Shown here piece after piece: positions 19,297 to 26,693 of a stretch of DNA of 64,000 bases. Numbering within the stretch: position 1 is the stretch's first letter; every line of letters starts with the position of its first letter. The DNA comes from Marinovum algicola (GTDB taxonomy: Bacteria > Pseudomonadota > Alphaproteobacteria > Rhodobacterales > Rhodobacteraceae), in assembly GCF_900109145.1 (NCBI RefSeq), contig NZ_FNYY01000001.1, positions 248,001 to 312,000 on the forward strand. The letters run 5' to 3'. The notes beneath the pieces are model-generated. The model saw nothing but the letters and a program-made list of their open reading frames with translations. It made no database searches and was not told the DNA's origin. Position numbers and translations under genes: made by a program.

Positions 19297-20670
19297 TTAC
19301 GAGACAGAGGCCGGGCCGGAAGTGGCGAGGCGGTCGGCACGAAGCCAGAAGCGCGACATCATCATCACCCCGGCGGCGGCCAGGCCGATGACCAGCCCGG
19401 CCCAGACCCCGATGCCGCCGAACCCCCAGGTGAATCCCAGCAGATAGGCGGTGGTCAGCCCGAGGCCCCAATAGCTGATGCCGGCGATGATCATCGGCAC
19501 CGTCGTGTCCTGGACCCCGCGCAACAGGCCCAGGGCCAGCACCTGCATGCCGTCGGCCAGCTGAAACAGGGCCGCCATGACCAGAAGGCCGGTGCCGATG
19601 GTGATGATCGCGGCGCGGTCGGGGTCGTTGTCCGACAGGAAGAGCGAGATCAGCGCCTCGGGCCAGATCAGGAAGATCGCGCAGGTGATCGCGGCGAAAA
19701 AGGCCGACAGGGCAATGACGCTCTGGGCGCCGCGGCGCAGCGCGAGCCGGTCTTTCTGGCCAAAGGCATTGCCCGCGCGCACCGTGGCGGCATTGGACAG
19801 GCCGAGGTGGATCATGAAGGCGGCGGTGCCGATCTGAAGCACAATGCCATGCGCGGCGAGCGGCACGGTGCCCAGCCAGCCCATCATGATCGAGGAGGCG
19901 GCAAAGAGCCCGACCTCGGCGAAATTGGTCAGGCCGATCGGCACGCCCATGCGCAGAACCCGGGCCAGCACGTCGAAATCCGGGCGCCAGAGCCGGGCAA
20001 AGAGGTTGTGCGCGGGCAGGGTGGCGCGGGCATAGATCACCACCCCCACCAGAGAGACCAGATGCACAATCAGCGAGGCACAGGCGGCGCCGGCGACGCC
20101 CAGCTCGGGGGCGCCCCAGTTGCCGAAGATCAGCATGTAATTGGCCAGCGCATTGGCCGCCGCCGCCAGCACGGTGATCCAGAACACCACCGCCGTGCGT
20201 TCCAGCGCCGCGAGGTAGCTCTTGATCACCATCACCAGCAGCGCCGGGATCAGCGCCACACCGGTGATGCGCAGATAGACCTGGGCCTCGGCGGCCAGCT
20301 CGGGCGCCTGCCCCAGCGCCTCGAGCAGCGGCGCCGAAAACCAGAACATCGGCAGGAAGAGCGCGCCGTAGATCACCGAGAGCCAGAGCCCCATGCGGGT
20401 GATGCGGCGCAGCCCGATCTCGTCGCCCTCGGCTGCGGCAGAGGCCACCAGCGGCATCACCGCAAAGGCAAAGCCCGAGCCCAGCAGGAAGGTGACAAAG
20501 AACACCGTGGTGCCCAGCACCAGCGCCGCCAGCGCCTCGACCCCGTACCAGCCCATCATCACCGTGTCGGTCAGACCGATCAGGAATTGCGCCAGGTGCC
20601 CGCCCACCAGCGGCAGGCCGATGCGGGTGATGGCACGGATGTGCTGGCTGTGGGTCAGGGGCGTCTGCAT
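19297..20670 (-). CDS. MATE-family multidrug/cation antiporter
   Basis: 457 residues, about 12 membrane helices. NorM-type start region GLPLVGGHLAQFLIGLTDTV, and the internal repeat at about 235 (MGVPIGLTNFAEVGLFAASS) shows the two six-helix halves. Probable Na+- or H+-coupled exporter of cationic compounds. The longer upstream frame is not needed; ATG 20670 begins MQTPLTHSQHIRAITRIGLP. Convergent with the unknown gene at 18876. Confidence 0.92.
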   Translation of the reverse strand: MQTPLTHSQHIRAITRIGLPLVGGHLAQFLIGLTDTVMMGWYGVEALAALVLGTTVFFVTFLLGSGFAFAVMPLVASAAAEGDEIGLRRITRMGLWLSVIYGALFLPMFWFSAPLLEALGQAPELAAEAQVYLRITGVALIPALLVMVIKSYLAALERTAVVFWITVLAAAANALANYMLIFGNWGAPELGVAGAACASLIVHLVSLVGVVIYARATLPAHNLFARLWRPDFDVLARVLRMGVPIGLTNFAEVGLFAASSIMMGWLGTVPLAAHGIVLQIGTAAFMIHLGLSNAATVRAGNAFGQKDRLALRRGAQSVIALSAFFAAITCAIFLIWPEALISLFLSDNDPDRAAIITIGTGLLVMAALFQLADGMQVLALGLLRGVQDTTVPMIIAGISYWGLGLTTAYLLGFTWGFGGIGVWAGLVIGLAAAGVMMMSRFWLRADRLATSGPASVS

Positions 20671-20710
20671 GGCTCCGCTCTACCACTCTGGCGGGGTCCG
20701 GCAAGCCTTT

Positions 20711-21418
20711 TCAGCGCTGCGGTGTGACGCCCAGAACCAGCTCGCGGGTTTCGCGGTAGAGCTTGCGGGTCATCGCCGCCTCGAAGCCTTCGAAGCCCTG
20801 CGCCTCTTCGAGAAAGGCGCGCCGGCCACGCAACACCTCCTGGCGGTAATACGGCACGACGCGGGTGTCGTCGCCGGTGACCACAAGGCCGTTCACCGTC
20901 ACCCCGTCAAAGGGAAAGTGGCGATAGGCGAGCTGCGGCCGGAAACCTTCGTTGGTGATGCCGTCGCCAGAGACGTCCACCACCTGCCGCAAACAAACCG
21001 GGGCCCGTTGCAGCAGACCGGCGGCAAATCCCAGGGCATAGCCCATGGCGGTGGGAAATTCGGAATAGGAGCGCGGCAGGCGGCGCACGCGGTCGGCGAC
21101 CGCCGCCAGGTCTTCAGCGCTGTCGAGCAGGAGCCAGTCTTGCAGGACCTGTTGTTGCTGCCGGCCGCTCCATTCAAAGATTGCCAGCGCCACCGGGCCG
21201 GAGCCTTCGAGGATGGCCTCGGCCACGGCGTCATCGGTGAGCGCGGCCGCGAGGCCCTGGCGTTGCAGCTGATGCTCGGAGGCGTTGACCGAGGCCGAGA
21301 CATCCACCGCCAGCACCAGCGCCAGCCGGCAGCTGGCCGCCGCCGCCCCGGCCCAGAGGGCCAGAAGACAGGTTGTCAGAAGACGGGTCGTCCAAAGACG
21401 GGCGGCCAGCCGGGGCAT
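20711..21418 (-). CDS. Secreted VWA-like protein (DUF1194 family)
   Basis: 235 residues. A signal peptide ending GAAAAS precedes a von Willebrand factor A-like fold with the metal-site motif DVSASVN in LVLAVDVSASVN and VVDVSGDGITNEG downstream, both DUF1194 features. Periplasmic or secreted; function unknown. The open frame extends far upstream, but ATG 21418 fits the signal peptide and overlaps the gloA stop (TGATG), indicating coupling. Confidence 0.82.
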   Translation of the reverse strand: MPRLAARLWTTRLLTTCLLALWAGAAAASCRLALVLAVDVSASVNASEHQLQRQGLAAALTDDAVAEAILEGSGPVALAIFEWSGRQQQQVLQDWLLLDSAEDLAAVADRVRRLPRSYSEFPTAMGYALGFAAGLLQRAPVCLRQVVDVSGDGITNEGFRPQLAYRHFPFDGVTVNGLVVTGDDTRVVPYYRQEVLRGRRAFLEEAQGFEGFEAAMTRKLYRETRELVLGVTPQR

Positions 21419-21846
21419 CACCAGTGACCGGTGTTTTCCATGCTGGCCCAGGGCTCTTGCGATGGCAGGTTGTCGCCCTCTTGCAGCAGTTCGATCGAGA
21501 TGTTGTCGGGCGAGCGGACAAAGGCCATGTGGCCGTCCCGCGGCGGGCGGTTGATGGTGACGCCCGCGTCCATCAGTTTCTGGCACAGCGCATAGATGTC
21601 TTCGGTGCGATAGGCGAGATGGCCGAAATGGCGGCTGTCGGAGGGCAGGCCCTCGTCGCCGTCCCAGTTGTAGGTCAGCTCGATCGGGCAGTCCTCCTGC
21701 CCCTCGGGCGCCATGAAGACCAGGGTAAAGCGGCCTTTCTCGCTCTCGTTGCGGCGGGTCTCTCTGAGGCCCAGAAGCTGGTAGAAATTCATCGAGGTTT
21801 CGAGGTCCTTGACCCGGACCATGGTGTGCAGATAGCGCAAGCCCAT
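21418..21846 (-). CDS. gloA: Lactoylglutathione lyase (glyoxalase I)
   Basis: 142 residues. Isomerises the methylglyoxal-glutathione hemithioacetal to S-lactoylglutathione. Metal ligands of the two betaalphabeta modules are visible: His7 in YLHTMVRVKD, Glu in IELTYNWD, His in FGHLAYRTEDIY and Glu in ISIELLQEG. ATG 21846 has AGGAG 7 bases upstream; the 13-residue upstream extension is unlikely. Confidence 0.95.
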   Translation of the reverse strand: MGLRYLHTMVRVKDLETSMNFYQLLGLRETRRNESEKGRFTLVFMAPEGQEDCPIELTYNWDGDEGLPSDSRHFGHLAYRTEDIYALCQKLMDAGVTINRPPRDGHMAFVRSPDNISIELLQEGDNLPSQEPWASMENTGHW

Positions 21847-21914
21847 GCCTGTCTCCTTTGTTTGCTGGGGCGGAGCCTCGGGCACGGGGGCGGCGATGTC
21901 CAGTGGTCTGGCGT

Positions 21915-23309
21915 TCAGAATGCCGTGCGCAGCCCGAGCGAGACCGAGAGTTCGTCGGTCTCGAAGCGGCTGACGTTGGACAGCGTGCGCTCGGACGAGA
22001 GCTTGAGGGTGGGGGTGAAGCCCATGTAGCCCAACCGGTCGAAGCTGACATTGACTTCGGCGCTGCTGCGGGTGTCCTCGCGCCCGCCGGGGACGGACCA
22101 GAACAGGATGCGGTAATCGGGATAGGTGGTCTCGGACACTCCGATCGCGGCCGAGAGCGAAACCGGCCCGATCGGCTTGGCGCGGTGATAGGAGAGCCGG
22201 GCCGAGCGCTCGGTAGAGCGCGACTGGCCATTGTCGGAGGCGGCCCAGGTGGTGCCCACGGTCAGCGCCAGCCGGTCCTTGTTGGCCATGGTGTGGATGG
22301 CGCCAAAGCTGACGCCGGTGGTCTCGACATCGGCCAGACCGTTGGCGTCGTTGTGGCGCATCTGGTAGTTGGCCCCGGCGGTCAGTCGCAGTTCGGGGCC
22401 GAGGTCGAAACCGTAAGACAGCCCGCCGCTGGCCAGATCGTAGGACCGGTCGCCGCCGTTCCAGACCTGGCCGAAGCTGAGCCGGGCCGAGGCCAGCCCG
22501 CCGGCGGCCCCCAGGGCGCGATGATGCGACAGGCCGAGGGCGACATAGGTCGAGCCATAATCGGCGTCCTCGGCCTGCGGTGCCTTTTTCCGCGCCTCGT
22601 CGCTTAGCCTGACGCGGCGCAGCTGGCCGCCCCCGGTCAACCGGGTTTCCGATGCCGCGCCCTGATGCAGCCGGTAGCTGAAGCTGCCGCCGACCTCGGC
22701 GATTGTGCCTGACAGCGCCTGGCTCGCGGCGGGCAGGATGCCCACCACTGGAATGCCGTCGATCACGTTGATCCGGTCGGCCGAGCCATTGTTGACGTTC
22801 GAGGAGGGCGCGATCTGGCCCGCGATCTGGAACTTGAGCCGGGCGACGCTGCGCAGGGCGCGGTATTCGTGGATCGACCGGTTGCGCGTCGGCGCGGTGG
22901 GGGCGGCCTGAAGCGCCCGGCGCATCCAGAGCTGACCCAGTACAAACCGCTCGTCGCGGGCCTCGGTCGCGGCCACCACGCGGGCGGCCTCGTGGCGCTG
23001 GCGCCTGGTGTCGGCGTGGCGATAGGCCAGCTTGGCGGCGCGGCGCGCCTCTTCGAGATTGCCGGCCCGCATCAGCACGGTCGACATCACCATATGGCCA
23101 AAGGGATCCTCGGGGTCGGCTCGCAACAGGCCCAGCGCCAGCTTGCCGGCGATGTCATGCCGGTCGGCAGAGAGCGCGCGCAGGATCAGCGCGCGGCTGT
23201 CCTCGGGGGTCAGCAACTCCGAAGCCGGGGCAGCGGGCGGCGCACTGTCGGACCATGCCGGGCCGATCAGGCCCAGGCACAGCCCGAGGATTGCGACACG
23301 GCGCAACAT
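21915..23309 (-). CDS. Slam-type outer-membrane lipoprotein-export protein (DUF560)
   Basis: 464 residues. Signal peptide (MLRRVAILGLCLGLIGPAWS), a TPR-like periplasmic domain (about 35-155, e.g. DPFGHMVMSTVLMRAGNLEEARRAAKLAYRHA region), and a beta-barrel from about 165 to the C-terminal Phe (LSVSLGLRTAF). This is the architecture of surface lipoprotein assembly modulators, which move lipoproteins to the outer leaflet. It starts 4 bases after the stop of the lipoprotein gene upstream, its likely cargo. Confidence 0.8.
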   Translation of the reverse strand: MLRRVAILGLCLGLIGPAWSDSAPPAAPASELLTPEDSRALILRALSADRHDIAGKLALGLLRADPEDPFGHMVMSTVLMRAGNLEEARRAAKLAYRHADTRRQRHEAARVVAATEARDERFVLGQLWMRRALQAAPTAPTRNRSIHEYRALRSVARLKFQIAGQIAPSSNVNNGSADRINVIDGIPVVGILPAASQALSGTIAEVGGSFSYRLHQGAASETRLTGGGQLRRVRLSDEARKKAPQAEDADYGSTYVALGLSHHRALGAAGGLASARLSFGQVWNGGDRSYDLASGGLSYGFDLGPELRLTAGANYQMRHNDANGLADVETTGVSFGAIHTMANKDRLALTVGTTWAASDNGQSRSTERSARLSYHRAKPIGPVSLSAAIGVSETTYPDYRILFWSVPGGREDTRSSAEVNVSFDRLGYMGFTPTLKLSSERTLSNVSRFETDELSVSLGLRTAF

Positions 23310-23313
23310 GGGA

Positions 23314-24276
23314 TCAGTTCGGAGCGACGATATCGCAGACCGCCGCATCGTTCGGCTGGCCGCATTGCGTCAGCACGAAGACACCGTATTCCTGTTCGTT
23401 CTCGACATCGTCGATGTGATCGCTGACGGAAACGATCCCGGCCACGCTGGTGGCGCCGTTGCCGCCAAAGATACCGCCGTAGTCGCCGACGTCGGAGCCG
23501 ACTTCGCCGCTCATCTCGACATCGCCAAAGAACTCGCCGTTTTCGTCGATGTCGCTGACCACCAGCGTCAGATCGTCGAGCACGAGGGTGGTGGTGTTGT
23601 CGATCGGGCTGATCAGCACGCGGTTGTAGATCTCGCCATTCACCGCATTGTCGGCAAAATTTGCGTTGAGGAAGATCGTGCCCTCGATGCGCGACGGCTG
23701 GCCCGGCAGATCGGGAAGATCGTCCGGGTCGACGCCCGGCGGGATCGGCAACAGATCGGCGCCCTCGGAGCTGCTGATATTGGTCACGGCGGCATAGTTG
23801 CCGGCATAAGAGACCTGACCTTCGCCGGGGCCGTTGCCGATCGACGGCGCATTGAAGCCGCCGTCACGCTGGTAATAGCCGCCGCCGTGGAAATAGTTGA
23901 ACTGGCCGCCATCGATGGCCACCCCGGCATGCACGCTGCCGTCAAGGCTCTCGGCCGCCAGCGCAATGAACATCCGGTCCAGCGGATCTTCCTGCGCGGT
24001 ATAGGCCATGTAGCCGGCGGTATCGAGCGCGGCATTGCGGGTGAAGGAATTGGTCAGCGGCGTGCCGTCGAGCGCAAAGATCTCGACGGTGATCGTGTCG
24101 GCGCCGGGCTTGGACACGTTGGACACATTCGACGCCAGCGCCTCGTTGATCGTGCTGGCCTCGGCCTGCTCTTCGGTGTCTTCCGGATCTTCCTGGAAGG
24201 GATTGTCTTTGCCTGTGCTGCCTTCGCAGGCACTGATGGCCACCGCTGCAATCAGCGGTAATACAAAACGATTCAT
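23314..24276 (-). CDS. TbpB-like surface lipoprotein, probable Slam cargo
   Basis: 320 residues. Lipobox AVAISAC gives lipid Cys17, followed by an acidic linker. The rest is beta-rich with no catalytic motif. The C-terminal [18 protein letters not shown] segment resembles the end of transferrin-binding-protein-B beta-barrel domains (the G-N-G-A-x-x-V-A-G turn). Ligand unknown. ATG 24276 is chosen for the signal peptide; the longer frame crosses the promoter region. Two Cys near the C-terminus ([10 protein letters not shown]) may form a disulfide. Confidence 0.75.
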   Translation of the reverse strand: MNRFVLPLIAAVAISACEGSTGKDNPFQEDPEDTEEQAEASTINEALASNVSNVSKPGADTITVEIFALDGTPLTNSFTRNAALDTAGYMAYTAQEDPLDRMFIALAAESLDGSVHAGVAIDGGQFNYFHGGGYYQRDGGFNAPSIGNGPGEGQVSYAGNYAAVTNISSSEGADLLPIPPGVDPDDLPDLPGQPSRIEGTIFLNANFADNAVNGEIYNRVLISPIDNTTTLVLDDLTLVVSDIDENGEFFGDVEMSGEVGSDVGDYGGIFGGNGATSVAGIVSVSDHIDDVENEQEYGVFVLTQCGQPNDAAVCDIVAPN

Positions 24277-24474
24277 GAAACTGCCCCGGTCTTTGCCCGT
24301 TTGTTTTGTCCACACGCTGATTTTCGGGGCCTTGAAAGTCAATGTAAAAAGCCGCGCGGGCGCCCGACACCCGGCAACTGCGGCAAATCGGGCATACCAA
24401 GTCTCCGCTTTTTTCTTGGGCGCCACACCAGATATAGTGGAGCCCTGATTCATCTTGTAGAAAGGATTCGCCCC

Positions 24475-25380
24475 ATGTCCGTCACGCCCGAACAGGCCGC
24501 CGAAATCGAAGCTCTGCGGGCCGAGACGCGACCGACCCTGCGCGCCACCTCGGCCGGGATGGAGGCGCATCTCTATACCGCCTATCCGGTGCTCGATCAC
24601 GGCTTCGTGCGGGTTGTCGATTACATGGGCGACGATGCCGCCATCTGTCAGGCCGCCCGGGTGAGCTATGGTCGCGGCACCAAGTCGGTGCAGAACGACG
24701 AAGGGCTGATCCGCTATCTGATGCGGCACTGGCACTCGACGCCGTTCGAGATGTGCGAGATCAAGCTGCACGTCAAACTGCCGGTGTTCGTGGCGCGGCA
24801 GTGGATCCGCCACCGCACCGCCAACGTGAACGAATATTCCGCCCGCTATTCGATCCTCGACCGCGAGTTCTACATCCCCGAGCGCGATGCGCTGGCGGCG
24901 CAATCCGTGGTCAACAACCAGGGTCGGGGCGAGGCGCTGACCGGGGAAGAGGCCGACCGCGTGCTGCGCTATCTGCGCGACGATGCGATGCGGGCCTACG
25001 ACCATTACGAGGAAATGATTTCGTCGGACGGTCAGCAGGGGCTGGCGCGAGAGCTGGCGCGGATGAACCTGCCGGCCAACATCTACACGCAATGGTACTG
25101 GAAGGTCGATCTGCACAATCTGCTGCATTTCCTGCGCCTGCGTGCCGACGCCCATGCGCAATACGAGATCCGGGTCTATGCGGATGAAATCTGTAAGGTT
25201 GTCGCCGACTGGGTGCCCTTCGCCTTTCGCGCCTTCGAAGATTACCGGATGGGCGGGGCGACCCTGTCGTCGACCGCACTCGACTGTGTGCGCCGGATGC
25301 TGAAAGGCGAAGAGGTGACGCAGGAAACCTCCGGCATGTCCAAAGGCGAGTGGCGGGAGTTTCAGGCCGTCTTGGGTTGA
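24475..25380 (+). CDS. thyX: Flavin-dependent thymidylate synthase
   Basis: 301 residues. Makes dTMP from dUMP with FAD, NADPH and methylenetetrahydrofolate. The ThyX signature RHR-x7-S is at 112-122 ([15 protein letters not shown]), and the C-terminal [16 protein letters not shown] is also characteristic. ATG 24475 begins [14 protein letters not shown] with AAAGGA upstream; the longer frame lacks support. Divergent from the TbpB-like gene. Confidence 0.96.
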   Translation: MSVTPEQAAEIEALRAETRPTLRATSAGMEAHLYTAYPVLDHGFVRVVDYMGDDAAICQAARVSYGRGTKSVQNDEGLIRYLMRHWHSTPFEMCEIKLHVKLPVFVARQWIRHRTANVNEYSARYSILDREFYIPERDALAAQSVVNNQGRGEALTGEEADRVLRYLRDDAMRAYDHYEEMISSDGQQGLARELARMNLPANIYTQWYWKVDLHNLLHFLRLRADAHAQYEIRVYADEICKVVADWVPFAFRAFEDYRMGGATLSSTALDCVRRMLKGEEVTQETSGMSKGEWREFQAVLG

Positions 25381-25475
25381 AACCCCGTGGAATTGGCGGT
25401 CGGCTGAATCCCAAAGTGCTTTGAAGTTGATAAATCAATTGCGTATCAATTTTAATTCCCAGCCGCGGGATAGAA

Positions 25476-25524
25476 CGTTGAATGCGAATTTGGAATGGTT
25501 CCAATTGGTGGTTCGCGTTCAACG
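25476..25524. other. Long hairpin downstream of thyX
   Basis: 13-bp arms CGTTGAATGCGAA and TTCGCGTTCAACG (one G-U pair), with an inner TGGAA/TTCCA hairpin. There is no U-tract, so it is not a simple terminator. It could be a small RNA, attenuator or mobile-element end. Confidence 0.5.
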
Positions 25525-25567
25525 CTTGACGTGTTCAATAGCCAGGTAACCTTTGCCTGAAATGAAA

Positions 25568-25701
25568 CAGGGTGGGTTTTAGCCCGCTTGCGCGCAGGGG
25601 TGGGTTGAAAATCCACCCCACGGCGGACTTCGCCGACCGTCCCGATGCAGGGTGCCGTGCCACTGCTGGCCTCGCTTGCCCGCAGGGTGGGTTTCAACCC
25701 A
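25568..25701. repeat. REP-like GGTGGGTT inverted repeats
   Basis: Three GGGTGGGTT cores (near 25570, 25598 and 25686). Two form hairpins: GGGGTGG/CCACCCC (25597-25619) and TGGGTT-TC-AACCCA (25688-25701). The pattern looks like intergenic REP-type elements; copies elsewhere cannot be checked here. Confidence 0.5.
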
Positions 25702-25942
25702 CTGGCGTGAAATTGCAGAAGAAAATCACTCCAAAGCGGCCGTCGCGAATCGCGTCAGACCGGCCCCGATGCCGCATTTTTCACCCTCTGAGGTGCCTTG
25801 TTACCCAGTTTCCGCAAAAATCGCAGAAGACATGCATGTTTTACGTGAATTTTCAGCGAAATATCGCACACGCCAAGATTGTCTCTGGACCAGTGCGCAC
25901 AATTTGGTCCAACATGGATACAACCTGAAATGGAGTATAGTC

Positions 25943-26164
25943 ATGCTAGCATGTGTCATATTCGGAGCGCTGGCCGGCGTTTTTGCCGCGATCTATGCAC
26001 TGGCGCAGGGGCTTTCGTTCGGCGATGCCTTCGGCATCTATCTCGGCATTTCGCTCTTTTCGATGGTGGGTGTGCCGGTGATGTGCATGGCTGCTCGGCG
26101 CCTGCGACAGTTCGTCAAGCAAGCGCAGACTGGTCACCTGGTCACCCGGTGGTCGAACGGCTGA
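25943..26164 (+). CDS. Small two-helix membrane protein (73 aa)
   Basis: MLACVIFGALAGVFAAIYAL begins a first helix; a second runs FGIYLGISLFSMVGVPVMCM, then a basic tail. TGGAG lies 8 bases before the ATG. The sequence upstream in the same frame is AT-rich and unlikely to be coding. Unknown function. A good Rho-independent terminator follows at 26252. Confidence 0.6.
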   Translation: MLACVIFGALAGVFAAIYALAQGLSFGDAFGIYLGISLFSMVGVPVMCMAARRLRQFVKQAQTGHLVTRWSNG

Positions 26165-26251
26165 GAGATTTGCCGCCAGGGCCACGCGGTTTCTCTTCTG
26201 ATCTCACACAAGGCAGCGGGTGGCACTTTCGCGCCGCCTCGGCCTGCCAAC

Positions 26252-26279
26252 AAAGTCCTCGCCTCGTGCGGGGACTTTT
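26252..26279 (+). terminator. Rho-independent terminator
   Basis: AAAGTCCTCGC / GCGGGGACTTT, 11-bp stem with one G-U pair, CTCGT loop and a TTTT tail, 88 bases after the small membrane-protein gene. Confidence 0.8.
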
Positions 26280-26311
26280 GAGTCTATGGGGTGTGTTGGT
26301 CATCGCAGCAA

Positions 26312-26560
26312 AGCGATCTTGAGACGGTGACGCTGGAGCGGTTGGTGCCTGGCGATGGTCCTTTGCGCAAGATCGGCGCGGGCATCGACTTGGGGCTCGT
26401 CGGGGAGATGACCGAAGGCCTCTGTGCCCGGACCAAGGCCGCCCGCCGCGCCCTTCCGTCAGAACCGGCGTCGCAGAGTTGACGGGACGGATGTCGGCCA
26501 GGGCCTCCTCGCCGCCAGCGCCCAGAACATCAAGAAACTCGTATTGGCACCATGGGCTGC
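26312..26560 (+). pseudogene. Decayed IS1182-type transposase remnant
   Basis: Translated fragments resemble the two ends of an IS1182-family transposase. The N-terminal piece VTLERLVPGDGPLRKI, then IDLGLVGEM, corresponds to the start region (typically LxxLVPxDHxLRxID). In a different frame 130 bases later, GLLAASAQNIKKLVLA corresponds to the C-terminal end. The DDE catalytic core between them is missing, so most of the gene has been deleted. No clear terminal inverted repeats remain. Confidence 0.6.
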
Positions 26561-26608
26561 CATGTCCCGCAGGCCTGGAACCAGCTCCGAACCTCACACG
26601 TCAAAACA

Positions 26609-26633
26609 AAACCCCGCCAAAATGACGGGGTTT
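26609..26633. terminator. Hairpin near the IS remnant
   Basis: AAACCCCG/CGGGGTTT, 8-bp stem with a 9-base loop, flanked by A and T runs. Confidence 0.55.
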
Positions 26634-26647
26634 GCCAGTGGTCCGAG

Positions 26648-26674
26648 AAGGCCCGGATTATCCGGGCCTTCTTT
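26648..26674. terminator. Strong terminator at the end of the CLCA-like gene
   Basis: AAGGCCCGGA-TTA-TCCGGGCCTT with CTTTT following on the plus strand. It lies 20 bases beyond the 3' end of the minus-strand gene and can serve both directions. Confidence 0.75.
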
Positions 26675-26693
26675 TGCTGATCTCCGCCAGCGA

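Larger units (their letters stand above)
25381..25942. other. 562-base intergenic region, AT-richer and highly structured
   Basis: No credible ORF. The thyX-proximal part is notably A/T-rich for this genome and contains a long hairpin (25476-25524). The middle holds several GGTGGGTT-type short inverted repeats (25568-25701) and a CGGCG/CGCCG hairpin near 25621-25635. The last 200 bases are an AT-rich leader before the small membrane-protein gene. Confidence 0.6.

Noticed and set aside
25568-25701. CRISPR array
   Set aside because: Only three short irregular repeats with no regular spacers and no cas genes.
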